NCBI GenBank assembly: GCA_002305165.1
Contig: DBQI01000048.1
Span: forward strand, 1-55,130
DNA: 55,130 nucleotides
Source: Armatimonadetes bacterium UBA1398
Lineage (GTDB): Bacteria; Armatimonadota; Zipacnadia; UBA1398
Direction of reading: 5' to 3'
Shown piece after piece: positions 7,969-16,508 of this stretch. How positions within the stretch are numbered: the first letter of the stretch is position 1; each line of letters opens with the position of its first letter. The translations under genes and the position numbers were made by a program. The notes beneath the pieces are model-generated. The model did no database searches, had not been told where the DNA came from, and worked only from the letters and a program-made list of their open reading frames with translations.

Positions 7969-8979
7969 TTACTCCAGAGGCAGATCGTCGGCGCTCACGA
8001 GCTTGGGCGCGATGGGGATGACGACCGTCGGGTCGCCCGGTTTCCACTCGAGCTCTCCACGGAGGTATTGATAGATTGCCTCGATGGTGCTGCGTCCGAT
8101 CTCGTCGGGATACTGGACGATGTCGGCCTTGAGCTCGCAGCCCTTCTCGATCTCCGCGAGGGCCTCCTCGGTGCCGTCGAAGCCGACCATCATGAGGTTC
8201 TCCGGCGGACTGGTGCTTTGGCGTATGGCCGCGAGGGCGCCCATGGCCGTGTCGTCATTGATGGCGAACACACCGGCCATGTCAGGGTGCCGAACGAGCA
8301 TGTCCTGCATGCGGGCCATCGCCTCGTCGCGCACCCCGTCTGCGGCGGGCCGGTCGACGATCTCGATGTCGGGGTACTCGGCGATGGCCTCCTCGAAACC
8401 CTTCGTGCGATCTTGAACCGACATGACGGCCGGGTGGTCGAGGATGACGACCTTGCCCTTGCCGCCGATCAGCTCGGCCAGATACTCGCCGGCGAGACGT
8501 CCGCCCTCGACGTTGTCCGTCGCGATGTGAGCGACGACCTCACCCTCATCAGCGCCGATATCCGCGGTGAAGACGGGGATGCCCGCCTCGTTGGCCAGGC
8601 TGATGGGGCCGGCGATGCTGGCGCTGTCAACGGGACAGACGACGATGGCGTCGACCTCCTGGGCGATGAAGTCCTCGATCTGGTTCTTCTGCTTGATGGA
8701 GTCGAAGTCGCCATCTTGGATGATGACCGTCATGCCGCGCGCCTCGCCCTCAGTCTTGAGGGTCTCCTCGAGCACGTTGTAGAACTTGTGCTCGCGGTTC
8801 AGCAGCGTGACGCCGACGCGGTAGACGGGCTCTCCACCCACCTCGGTGCTGGAGCCCGCGACGGGCGCCGCAGGGGCGGCCGGTGTGTCCTCCACCTTCT
8901 TCACGCAGCCCACGCAAACGAGAAGAAGAACCGCCAAGACGCCTATCGTGGCCTGGATCATCCACCGCTGTGCCTTCAC
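7969..8979 (-). CDS. Sugar ABC transporter substrate-binding lipoprotein
   Basis: The 336-residue protein has a signal peptide with lipobox (LVCVGC, Cys25), a Pro/Ala linker and a periplasmic-binding-protein type 1 fold like RbsB. Characteristic segments are YRVGVTLLNREHKFYNVLEE, IEDFIAQEVDAIVVCPVDS, GIPVFTADIGADEG, KGKVVILDHPA and GVFAINDDTAMGALAA. It captures the sugar outside the membrane and presents it to the permease. The GTG start at 8979 has AAGGCGGT upstream; an internal ATG at 8961 is an alternative. It follows miaB by 29 nt and is the first gene of the transporter set. Confidence 0.92.
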   Translation of the reverse strand: MKAQRWMIQATIGVLAVLLLVCVGCVKKVEDTPAAPAAPVAGSSTEVGGEPVYRVGVTLLNREHKFYNVLEETLKTEGEARGMTVIIQDGDFDSIKQKNQIEDFIAQEVDAIVVCPVDSASIAGPISLANEAGIPVFTADIGADEGEVVAHIATDNVEGGRLAGEYLAELIGGKGKVVILDHPAVMSVQDRTKGFEEAIAEYPDIEIVDRPAADGVRDEAMARMQDMLVRHPDMAGVFAINDDTAMGALAAIRQSTSPPENLMMVGFDGTEEALAEIEKGCELKADIVQYPDEIGRSTIEAIYQYLRGELEWKPGDPTVVIPIAPKLVSADDLPLE

Positions 8980-9008
8980 CGCTGTTACCGCCTTTCGCGT
9001 TGCGCGCC

Positions 9009-10331
9009 TCAGGCGTCACCCGACGCCCGCACGCCTTCGAAGCCCCAAAGCTTAGCCTTTGTCGTTCGCACGGGGACGAAGTCCCCCTCCCGGACGGATC
9101 CGTCCGCTGGGAACACGACCAGCTTGTTCGTCCTCGTGCGGCCGGCGAGGTTCCCAGGGTCTCCTTCGCTCAGACCATCAACCAGGACCTCCACGACCTG
9201 GCCAACCATCTCCTGATTCCGCTCCCTCGAGATCTCCTTCTGCCGCCTGGCGAGTTCGTTCAGCCAAGCCACCTTCTCGCTCCGGGGCGTGGGATCGGCC
9301 ATCGCGGCCGCAGTCGTGCCGGGCCGCGGGACGTAGACGAAGCTGAAAGCCGAATCGAATCGGACCTCCTCGAACAACCGGAGGGTCTGCTCGAACATGG
9401 CGCGCGTCTCGCCGGGGAAGCCCACGATGACATCGGTGGTGAGGCTGAGCGCGGGCATGACCTCTCGCGCGCGGAGAGCGAGATCGAGGTACTCCCGATA
9501 GGTGTAACCGCGGTTCATGCGGCGGAGGATGCGGTCGTCCCCTGCCTGGACCGGCAGGTGGAGGTGCTCGCAGACGGACTCGAGCCCCGCCATGGCGCAG
9601 AGGAGGGCCTCGTCGCAGTCGCGTGGGTGCGACGTCGTGAAGCGCACCCGGTGGAGCCCTTCGACCGCGTCCACGGCTTCGAGCAGGTCGGGGAAGCGCG
9701 GGGCGCCAGGGCCCAGGTCCTTGCCGTAGGCGTTCACGTTCTGCCCAAGAAAAGTGACCTCGACCCAGCCCGCGTCAGCGAGGCGGCGAACCTCATCCAG
9801 GACCTCCGCCATGGGCCGACTGCGTTCGGGTCCACGCACCCTCGGCACGATGCAGTAGGTGCAGAAGTTGGTGCACCCATAGATGACGTCCACGTAGGCG
9901 CGGAACCGGCTCCCGTGAGCGCGTGGGATGCCGCGATCGATGTCGCCGGCCATGTCGAGCACCGCCCGCCGGTCGCCCTCTAGGGCGGACCGGACCAACC
10001 CCGGCACCGCCGAGAGGTTCCCCGTGCCGCAGACGAAGTCGAGCTGAGGATACTCGCCGAGCAGCGCCTCGCCGTGCTCTTGGGCCATGCACCCGCAGAT
10101 GCCGAGGACGTCGAGGGTTCCCGCTCGCCGACGCGTGGCGAGGGCGCCGAGCTTGGCCACCACCTTGCGCTCGGGTCGAGCGCGCACGGCGCAGGTGTTG
10201 AGGAGAACGATCCGCGCCTCCTCCTCGTTCTCCGCGGGGGGGTAGCCCTCCGCTCGCAGGAGCCCGCTGAGCCCCTCCGAGTCGTGCACGTTCATCTGAC
10301 AGCCGTAGGTAACGATGTGGAATGGACGCAT
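9009..10331 (-). CDS. miaB: tRNA-2-methylthio-N6-dimethylallyladenosine synthase
   Basis: The 440-residue radical-SAM methylthiotransferase adds a methylthio group at C2 of (iso)pentenyladenosine-37 in tRNAs reading UNN codons. The N-terminal UPF0004 domain has its three cluster Cys at residues 11 (YGCQMN), 47 (NTCAVR) and 81 (GCMAQ). The radical-SAM motif CTNFCTYC gives Cys153, 157 and 160, and a TRAM-like domain ends the protein (VEVLVDG...GRTRTNKLVVF). The full set of six Cys and the length agree with MiaB rather than MtaB or RimO. It is upstream of the sugar importer and possibly co-transcribed, although the functions are unrelated. It is divergent from the CBM9-like gene across about 130 nt. 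Confidence 0.93.
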   Translation of the reverse strand: MRPFHIVTYGCQMNVHDSEGLSGLLRAEGYPPAENEEEARIVLLNTCAVRARPERKVVAKLGALATRRRAGTLDVLGICGCMAQEHGEALLGEYPQLDFVCGTGNLSAVPGLVRSALEGDRRAVLDMAGDIDRGIPRAHGSRFRAYVDVIYGCTNFCTYCIVPRVRGPERSRPMAEVLDEVRRLADAGWVEVTFLGQNVNAYGKDLGPGAPRFPDLLEAVDAVEGLHRVRFTTSHPRDCDEALLCAMAGLESVCEHLHLPVQAGDDRILRRMNRGYTYREYLDLALRAREVMPALSLTTDVIVGFPGETRAMFEQTLRLFEEVRFDSAFSFVYVPRPGTTAAAMADPTPRSEKVAWLNELARRQKEISRERNQEMVGQVVEVLVDGLSEGDPGNLAGRTRTNKLVVFPADGSVREGDFVPVRTTKAKLWGFEGVRASGDA

Positions 10332-10353
10332 TTTGGCCTACAGTGAGAAAGTT

Positions 10354-10381
10354 TTGGCAAGTCGCGCCCTTGTGGTAGGAT
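10354..10381 (+). promoter_or_regulatory. Candidate promoter for the CBM9-like gene
   Basis: TTGGCA at 10354-10359 and TAGGAT at 10376-10381 are separated by 16 nt and lie about 80 nt before the start at 10463, in the miaB divergent gap. The match is moderate and was found by eye only. Confidence 0.35.
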
Positions 10382-10462
10382 ATCCCCGTCCACGGCGGAA
10401 TGCCCACACGTCGGTATCGCGCTAGGGCGGGATGCCGGGCTCCAACGATGACGAGGTGACCT

Positions 10463-11479
10463 ATGCGCAACGCCCCGATTGCCATCACCATTGTGGCTCT
10501 TCTGTTGGTCGCCGGGCAAGCGGCTCCGGCCAGAGCGCAAGATGCGTGGGAGCTTACCCCGGTGCCCGCGGTCGAGATCCGGGAGATCCCTGCCGCGCCG
10601 CTGATTGACGGCAACCTTGACGAAGTGGCCTGGAGGGGCATCCCGGCCCAAGGCCTATCCGGCCCTGACTCCTTCATACCGATCCTCAACCTCTACGTTG
10701 CCTATCACCAAGACGTGTTCTACGTTGGCTTTGAGATGCGCCAGCCGGAGGAGGGACTGGAGGCGAAGGGCAAGGTCCGCGACGCCGAGGAGTTGCTCGC
10801 CGACGACGCCGTGGAGCTTATCCTCGACCCCAGGCTGACCCTGCGCGACGGCCACCGGATCCTCGTGAACTCCCGTGGTGTGATCTACGACGCGCTGCTC
10901 ACCCATGGCGGCACAAACGAGGCGACGGCCAGCGACCTGGACGTCGAGGCCGCGGCGACCAGCCAGGGCCGCGTGTGGTCGGTGGAACTGGCGATCCCCT
11001 TCCGCGAGTTGGGCATGGGGGGCGCGAGCGGGGAGGCGTTGGGCCTCAACGCTCTCCTGCGCCAGGCCGGCCAGGTCGTCGCGTGCATGTCGGAGGGCGA
11101 GGAGGAGTGCTCTCTGGCGGGCATTGCCGTCGCGGGCCTCGGCTTCGCCTCACTGGACACCGACCAGGTGCGGCTCGAGGCCAACAACCCTACCGTCGGT
11201 GAGGATGGCATCGGCTTCGAGATGGCCGTGCGCAACCGCCTCCACCAGTCAGAGCAGTTCGATCTCGCCATCCAAGTGCTGAGCCCGCGGCACCGCGCGG
11301 TGAAGGACACCTTCTTCGTCATGATCGACGCCCACGAGACGGGACGGTTCCAGAGGGGACCGTACGAGTTGGGCGAGGGCGAGGCTTGCGTGGTGCTTGT
11401 GGAGGTCACGAAGCGGAACCGCGAGAGGGCGAGCCAATCCCTCGGGTACCTCGTCCTCTCGGGCAAGCCCGCGAGCTAG
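10463..11479 (+). CDS. Secreted CBM9-like (carbohydrate-binding family 9) domain protein
   Basis: The 338-residue protein has a cleavable signal peptide (hydrophobic core at about 6-20, then APARAQ). It is followed by a domain with the classic CBM9-like entry AAPLIDGNLDEVAWRGI, a DVFYVGFEM strand and LLADDAVELILDP. Such domains bind the ends of sugar chains or act as stand-alone envelope modules in polysaccharide-degrading bacteria. The C-terminal third (about 230-330) has a beta-rich look without a recognised family. GAGGTG stands 5 nt before the ATG. The neighbour downstream is a sugar isomerase-like gene, which supports a role in carbohydrate handling. No catalytic residues are visible. 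Confidence 0.7.
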   Translation: MRNAPIAITIVALLLVAGQAAPARAQDAWELTPVPAVEIREIPAAPLIDGNLDEVAWRGIPAQGLSGPDSFIPILNLYVAYHQDVFYVGFEMRQPEEGLEAKGKVRDAEELLADDAVELILDPRLTLRDGHRILVNSRGVIYDALLTHGGTNEATASDLDVEAAATSQGRVWSVELAIPFRELGMGGASGEALGLNALLRQAGQVVACMSEGEEECSLAGIAVAGLGFASLDTDQVRLEANNPTVGEDGIGFEMAVRNRLHQSEQFDLAIQVLSPRHRAVKDTFFVMIDAHETGRFQRGPYELGEGEACVVLVEVTKRNRERASQSLGYLVLSGKPAS

Positions 11480-11523
11480 GACTACGTTCGGGTGGCGAGT
11501 CCACCCGCGAAGGGTGATGCGCA

Positions 11524-12402
11524 ATGTACGCGGCGATTAGGGACGGGGTGCTGCTCCACGCGGGCTACCCGACGGTGCGCGAGGGTCTGGATGACCTGGG
11601 TTTGGCCGGCCTCGAGGTCGACATGGGGCGTGACATGAACGTCACCGCGATCGACCCCTCCATCGCCGGGCCGAGGCTGGACCTGTCTCGACCTGAGGGC
11701 GTGGAAGCGCTCCGCGCACAGGCCGAGAGTGCCGGCGTCAGGATCAGCGGCTTCCTGATGGCTAACAACTTCGGCGCAGAGGACATCGACTTCGAGGTCA
11801 CGTGGACCGTGGACACCGCCCGCGTCGCTGCGGCCCTCGGCATCCCGGCCGTGCGCATCGACGCGATCATGCATGGAGAGCGAGACCTCCCGCTAGAGCG
11901 GCGGCAGGAGATCTTCTACGGCGCCATGGGCCGCATCTTGGACCAGACCGCCGACCTCAGCGTGGACTTCGGCATCGAGAACCACGGCTACCAGGGGAAC
12001 GATCCCGAGTTCCTGCAGGGCATCTTCGACCGCACCGGTGATCCGCGCCTGGGCCTGACGATGGACACGGGCAACTTCTACTGGTGGGGTCACCCGCTGG
12101 ACAAGGTGTATGAGATCCTGGAGCGTTTCGCACCGCACACCAAGCACACCCACGTGAAGAACATCAACTTCCCGGGTGACAAGCGCCAGATCCAGCGTGA
12201 GATGGGCTGGGGGTACTCGGAGTACGTCTCGCCTATCCCCGACGGCGATATCGACCACGCGAAGCTGGTTGGGTTCCTGAAGGCGGTCGGCTATGACCGC
12301 GACTTCACCATCGAGGATGAGTCCCTCGGCAAGTTCGCGGCCGGCGAGGAGCGTCTGGACGTCCTCCGTCGGGACGCGGAGTACCTGAAGAGCATCGTGT
12401 GA
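11524..12402 (+). CDS. Sugar phosphate isomerase/epimerase-like TIM barrel
   Basis: The 292-residue protein fits the xylose isomerase-like AP-endonuclease-2 superfamily. Metal-ligand-bearing strands are seen as VDFGIENHGY (Glu and His), GLTMDTGNFYWWG (Asp), KHTHVKNINFPG (His-x-His context) and DFTIEDESLG (Glu near the end). Enzymes of this family isomerise or epimerise sugars and polyols, or cleave inositol-type intermediates. No signal peptide is present, so it is cytosolic. The ATG at 11524 has GAAGGGTGA upstream. It lies 44 nt after the CBM9-like gene, suggesting one carbohydrate operon. The exact reaction is not predictable. Confidence 0.82.
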   Translation: MYAAIRDGVLLHAGYPTVREGLDDLGLAGLEVDMGRDMNVTAIDPSIAGPRLDLSRPEGVEALRAQAESAGVRISGFLMANNFGAEDIDFEVTWTVDTARVAAALGIPAVRIDAIMHGERDLPLERRQEIFYGAMGRILDQTADLSVDFGIENHGYQGNDPEFLQGIFDRTGDPRLGLTMDTGNFYWWGHPLDKVYEILERFAPHTKHTHVKNINFPGDKRQIQREMGWGYSEYVSPIPDGDIDHAKLVGFLKAVGYDRDFTIEDESLGKFAAGEERLDVLRRDAEYLKSIV

Positions 12403-12406
12403 TCCC

Positions 12407-12910
12407 GTGATTCATCGCTGGCGCTGGCTCGATTCCGCGACAGGGTCCCGTTTCGATGGGGCCCTGTTGTGCGTCTCGGCTCCGGGTACGGTGCTCGATC
12501 GGGTCAAACTCGGCGACGAGCTGGCTCTCATCGCGCGCCTCGCCAGTTGCGGGCCCTCCACGGAGCCGCTCCACAGGCTTCTATCTGATGTGATGGCGCT
12601 GGGCCGGCCGGCCCACTGCTTGGACGCGGAGGCGCTCGGTGGGTTCGGGGGGCTTCTCGGGCAGTCGGACGGCGAGATCTGGCGAGGTCTCATGACTGCT
12701 GCGGAGGGCGCCGCGGGACCGTGGGCGGCCGTGACGCGATGGCGCCAAGGCTGGTTGCTCGCGAACGTCGACAACGATCACTGCCGCGAGATCCTCGGGC
12801 GTGTGCTGTCGCTGGCGCGCCGCGCGCTGGCTGAGAACGGCTCCCTGCGTCTGGAGCGAGGCGCCGGCGGCGATAGGCCTGATCCCACGGTCATCCACCT
12901 GGCCAGTTAG
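12407..12910 (+). CDS. Hypothetical protein, 167 aa
   Basis: A GTG-started frame begins 4 nt after the isomerase stop and runs uninterrupted for 167 codons. The sequence has moderate complexity, with segments such as FDGALLCVSAPGTVLDRV and WAAVTRWRQGWLLANVDND. It has no signal peptide, membrane helix or motif I recognise. The tight spacing and same direction support a real co-translated gene. Against it, GC-rich DNA easily keeps such frames open and there is no strong Shine-Dalgarno. It converges on the TPR gene at 12930 with only 19 nt between. Confidence 0.5.
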   Translation: MIHRWRWLDSATGSRFDGALLCVSAPGTVLDRVKLGDELALIARLASCGPSTEPLHRLLSDVMALGRPAHCLDAEALGGFGGLLGQSDGEIWRGLMTAAEGAAGPWAAVTRWRQGWLLANVDNDHCREILGRVLSLARRALAENGSLRLERGAGGDRPDPTVIHLAS

Positions 12911-12929
12911 CCCCACACACGGGCGGACG

Positions 12930-13793
12930 CTACCAGGGAGGCTTGCCCCCGCCGCGCTCCTGGGGCTCGCCGGCGAAGCCGCGCAGAAGCCGCTCCAGAT
13001 CGGACTCAAGGGGGTCGCCCCCCTCGTTGAGCGCGGCGGCTCCCATGCGCTCGCGCTGCCGCTGAGCGTCGAGGTGCTCCTCGGCCTGGGCCTCGGACAT
13101 GGGGGGGTACTCGATCCCCGGTGGGGGCTGCGGGATGCGCTGGCTGGTCCCAGGCTCGTGCTGGTCTGGCTCGTCATCGTCCCCCCGATCGGGCGCCGCC
13201 GACTCTGCGCCGCTCCGGTCCTGCTGAGTCTCCTCAGCGCTCCGCGGCTCTGGCTCCGCTCCGCCGCCACCCGACTGCTCGCCCTGCTGCCGCTGTTGCT
13301 CGCTGGGCGGAGGGGGTGGGGGAGGCTCCTGGAGCATCCGCTCGGCCAGCGCACGATTCCCCTGCGCCTCGGCATCGTCTGGGTCGAGGTCGAGGGCCCG
13401 GTCGTAGGCCTCGATGGCCTCCTCGTAGCGCCCCTGGTGGAACAGCGCGTTGCCTGCCCCGAAGAGGGCGCGCTCGGCGAGCTCCGGCTTGCCCTCGCCG
13501 TGAGCGCTCTCGGCGGCCCCCTCCAGTGTGGCACGGGCGCGCTCGAAGTCCTCGCCTCGATACTGGCTGAGCCCGAGGTTGTACTGCAACTCGGGCGACC
13601 GAGGGTAGTCACCGAGAGCCTCCTCGAAGGCTTCTTCGGCGGCGGCGTGGTCGCCCGAATCGAGGGCCGCGCGGCCCTGCTCGTCGGCATCGCGCGCCCG
13701 CCCGCCGAAGAGGCCGAAGGGGAGGCTGACCATCAGACCCAGCGTCAGGACCATGTGGACTGACTGGACACGAGACCGTGGCATGCCGCTCAT
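12930..13793 (-). CDS. TPR protein of the Bat/MoxR cluster (BatC-like)
   Basis: The 287-residue protein starts with a signal peptide or membrane anchor (about residues 12-30). Three to four TPR units follow (AEEAFEEALGDYPRSPELQYNLG, then LFGAGNALFHQGRYEEAIEAYDRALDLDPDDA). The rest is a long charged, Pro/Gln/Glu-rich disordered tail from about residue 155. This is the organisation of BatC/BatE-type proteins in Bacteroides aerotolerance-like operons, where TPR partners work with VWA proteins in the envelope. The ATG overlaps the stop of the preceding VWA gene as ATGA (13790-13793). It is the last gene of the block. Confidence 0.75.
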   Translation of the reverse strand: MSGMPRSRVQSVHMVLTLGLMVSLPFGLFGGRARDADEQGRAALDSGDHAAAEEAFEEALGDYPRSPELQYNLGLSQYRGEDFERARATLEGAAESAHGEGKPELAERALFGAGNALFHQGRYEEAIEAYDRALDLDPDDAEAQGNRALAERMLQEPPPPPPPSEQQRQQGEQSGGGGAEPEPRSAEETQQDRSGAESAAPDRGDDDEPDQHEPGTSQRIPQPPPGIEYPPMSEAQAEEHLDAQRQRERMGAAALNEGGDPLESDLERLLRGFAGEPQERGGGKPPW

Positions 13794-14842
13794 TTCCGCC
13801 TCCAGAGCGTCGATCGCGACCGGGGCGACCAGTCGGCGGGCAGGGCGGCGATGCAGAGGTCGCTGAGCAGTAGCAGCGCCGCAAGGAACAGGGGGATCTG
13901 GTAGAGCTCGCGCGCCGAGCTGACCGCTCGCTCGGTGACGCCCTTCGTGGCGCTCGGAACCCGCTTGCGCACGGCCAGGGCGCGCTCGGCCACCGCGCTC
14001 GCCTCGGCGGCGTCCATGCGCAGGTACTCGCCACCCGAGGCCTCGGCGATGCGTCGGAGAGACTCCTCCTCAAGCCGGCTGCTGACCGGCTGGTTGTTCC
14101 AGACCATATCTCCGAACATGCGCCCGAGGGTTCCGGACGCCGGCACGCGCCCTCCCTCGATGGTGCCGATCCCGACGGTGACGACCGTGGCCCCGGAGCT
14201 ACCGAGGGCCGTGAGGAGCGCGTCGTCCATCCGCTGCAGCAGGTCCTCGCCATCGGACAGGATCACCACGAGGCCGGGTTCATCGGGCGACGGGAACTGG
14301 TCGCAGGCGAGTCTGATCGCTTGGCTCAGGTCGCTCGAACCCTCGCCGAGCCCCCCCGGCTCAAGCTGCATGAGCCGGCCCGCGAGGGCATCCAGGTCGG
14401 TGGTGACAGGACACTCGAGCCGCCCCTCATCCGAGAACGCCGCCAGCCCAGCGCGATCCAACGGCGATAGGCGGTCGAGGATCGCAGCGGCGACGTAGAG
14501 GGCGTGGGCGAAGCGGCTCGGGTCCACGTCCCGCACGGTCATGGAGTTGGAGAGGTCCAGGACGATGAGCACATCAGTGCCGACGCCCCTCACAGACCCG
14601 CGGGTGAGGCCCGCCTGCGGCCGCGCCAGGGCGAGGGTGAGGAGCACGCAGGCGCCAGCGTAGGCGCCGAATCGCGCGGCGTGACGCCACGGTTCGGGCT
14701 CGGCCTGCTGCCTCCGGAGGAGGGATGGCGCGGCGAGGGCTTGGCGGCGAGTTCGGGCCAGCCGCTCCCCTCGCTGCAGGAGGTACGCGACGCAGGCCGC
14801 CGGCAAGAGAAGCAGCAAGGCCCAGGGGTTGGCGAAGCCCAT
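13790..14842 (-). CDS. VWA-domain membrane protein (BatB-like)
   Basis: The 350-residue protein has the BatA/BatB layout: an N-terminal membrane helix (MGFANPWALLLLLPAACVAY), a second helix at about 60-75, a VWA domain at about 95-270 and a C-terminal helix near 315-335. The MIDAS metal site is complete: DLSNS (first loop), a TTDLDAL threonine loop and VVILSDGEDL. VWA domains bind protein partners through a divalent metal. The ATG at 14842 was chosen over 14884 because it has GAGGGAGGG upstream and starts directly with the membrane helix. It lies 20 nt after the first VWA gene. Confidence 0.82.
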   Translation of the reverse strand: MGFANPWALLLLLPAACVAYLLQRGERLARTRRQALAAPSLLRRQQAEPEPWRHAARFGAYAGACVLLTLALARPQAGLTRGSVRGVGTDVLIVLDLSNSMTVRDVDPSRFAHALYVAAAILDRLSPLDRAGLAAFSDEGRLECPVTTDLDALAGRLMQLEPGGLGEGSSDLSQAIRLACDQFPSPDEPGLVVILSDGEDLLQRMDDALLTALGSSGATVVTVGIGTIEGGRVPASGTLGRMFGDMVWNNQPVSSRLEEESLRRIAEASGGEYLRMDAAEASAVAERALAVRKRVPSATKGVTERAVSSARELYQIPLFLAALLLLSDLCIAALPADWSPRSRSTLWRRK

Positions 14843-14862
14843 CGTGTCCCTCCCTCTCGTTC

Positions 14863-15858
14863 CTACAGGGTCCTCCGGCACCACACGCCGAAGACGAGCC
14901 CTTCGGCGAGCAGTAGGAGTGCGGCCGGCCAGAGGGCCAACGCCATGCGCTCCTCGTAGCGGACCCGCCGGTTCACGCGCAGCTCGCCCTTCTCCAGCGC
15001 GGCGATGGTGTCGAAGACCTCCTGGAGCTGACCGGCGGTCTCGGCGCGCCAGTACCTACCGCCAGCGACCCGCGCGATCTCCATGAGCGTCGTCTCATCC
15101 AGACGCGTGCGGACGGGTCGGTCGAGCATGTCGCGAAGGATCCCGCCGCCCTGCTCGGGGGGTAGCCGGATGAAGGCGCCCTCGGGCTGGCCCACCCCGA
15201 TGGCGTAGACCCGAAGGCCCTTCGCGGCGCAGGCGCGTGCCCCCACCTCGATGGGGTGCCCCGGCACCGTCTGCTCCCCGTCCGTCACGAGGATGATGAT
15301 GCGCGTGCGGTCCTCCTCGGGGCCGAATCTCGCCGCGGCGGAGAGGAGCGCCGCCTCGATGTTGGTGCCCGAGGGCAGAACCATCTGCACTCGGACCCGG
15401 TCCACGAGTTGCGCGACGGCGTCGAGGTCGGTTGTGAGCGGACTGTAGGCGATCGCCTCGCCCGAGAAGAGCACCAGGCCCACGCGGTCCTCACCCAAGC
15501 CGCTCAGAAACCGCTTCGTGACCTCTCTCGCGGCCTCCATACGGTTCGGGCGGATGTCGTCGGCCCACATGCTGTTGCTCACGTCGAGGGCGACCATGAT
15601 GTCGATTCCGTGGTACACGGCGTCGGTCTCCTCGTACCCCCACTGGGGCCGGGCGAGAGCGATGACGACGAGGATCAGACACCCCAGTCGCGTGGGCCAC
15701 GCGAGGGCCGCGAGGCGACTTCGGAGGCTCCTGGGGGCCCGATCACCCCAGGAGGCTAGGGGGAGGGCCGGCGTGGAGCCTCGGTATCGGCGGCGTAGCG
15801 CCAGCGCGCCGATGAGGGCGAGCAGCAACAGGAACGCGATGGGCGCGGCGAATCTCAT
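14863..15858 (-). CDS. VWA-domain membrane protein (BatA-like)
   Basis: The 331-residue protein has two N-terminal hydrophobic helices (about 2-22 and 50-70) around a basic segment, then a VWA domain and a C-terminal helix. MIDAS residues are seen as DVSNSMWADD, PLTTDLDAV and IILVTDGEQT, so metal binding should be intact. In characterised clusters these proteins work with MoxR AAA+ ATPases as envelope chaperones or in stress tolerance. The ATG at 15858 overlaps the upstream stop as ATGA, which decides against the start at 15882. It is paralogous in layout to the following VWA gene. Confidence 0.83.
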   Translation of the reverse strand: MRFAAPIAFLLLLALIGALALRRRYRGSTPALPLASWGDRAPRSLRSRLAALAWPTRLGCLILVVIALARPQWGYEETDAVYHGIDIMVALDVSNSMWADDIRPNRMEAAREVTKRFLSGLGEDRVGLVLFSGEAIAYSPLTTDLDAVAQLVDRVRVQMVLPSGTNIEAALLSAAARFGPEEDRTRIIILVTDGEQTVPGHPIEVGARACAAKGLRVYAIGVGQPEGAFIRLPPEQGGGILRDMLDRPVRTRLDETTLMEIARVAGGRYWRAETAGQLQEVFDTIAALEKGELRVNRRVRYEERMALALWPAALLLLAEGLVFGVWCRRTL

Positions 15859-16508
15859 GGCCCAGCCTCCTCCTGCTGCCATCGGACGAGGCCCCGGATG
15901 ACCGCCTCGGCCCGATCGATGGGGTCGTCGGCGAAGCCGCTCTGTCCCGCGAACTTCACGCGATCACACTCGATCAGGAGCCACGTGGCCTCCTCCGCCA
16001 GACGGTGTGGCACCTGGCCCGCCAATCGCCCATGGGTCTCCCGTGTCGTCCAGTAGGTGAACTGCGCCCGTTGAATCGCGTCGAGATACGCCTTGAGGAT
16101 CGCGGGCAGCCCCTGGGCGAGCATGAGATGCCCCTCAGATCCCGACTCGTAGAGCCGCCGAGCGCGCAGAGCATCGAGCGCGTCCAACGCCGCAATGTGG
16201 GGCGGGGGGGATGGAGGCGCCGCTGGGGGCTCGGGCGCTGCCGCACGGCGAGCGCGCCAGGCAAGCAGAGCCGCGGCGGCTAGGATCAGCGCGCCGCCGA
16301 TGGCGACGGCGTAGTCGATGGGCCGCCAAGTGGGCTCGAAGGCGACGGGTGGGCGCACGTCGTGGAGCTGCTCGACGACCTCGGGCGGTGGCGGCACGGG
16401 CTTCCGCGGCTCGGCCGGGTCACCCGTCTCGGGCTGCTGGGCCGCGGCGGCGACGCACAGGAGCGCTACCGACAGAGCCAGCGACACGTGGAAGAGGGAC
16501 CGCCTCAC
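15855..16508 (-). CDS. DUF4381-like membrane protein of the Bat/MoxR cluster
   Basis: This protein of about 217 residues has a signal peptide or first helix (LALSVALLCVAAAAQ), a short periplasmic stretch containing QLHDVRPPVAF, one membrane helix at about 70-88 and a cytoplasmic helical domain with YLDAIQRAQFTYWTTRETHGRL. Position between DUF58 and VWA genes and this topology are those of DUF4381-type proteins of MoxR-VWA operons, whose precise role is unknown. The GTG at 16508 overlaps the DUF58 stop as GTGA; another GTG at 16517 is possible. The stop overlaps the next ATG. Family assignment rests mainly on context and topology. Confidence 0.65.
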   Translation of the reverse strand: MRRSLFHVSLALSVALLCVAAAAQQPETGDPAEPRKPVPPPPEVVEQLHDVRPPVAFEPTWRPIDYAVAIGGALILAAAALLAWRARRAAAPEPPAAPPSPPPHIAALDALDALRARRLYESGSEGHLMLAQGLPAILKAYLDAIQRAQFTYWTTRETHGRLAGQVPHRLAEEATWLLIECDRVKFAGQSGFADDPIDRAEAVIRGLVRWQQEEAGP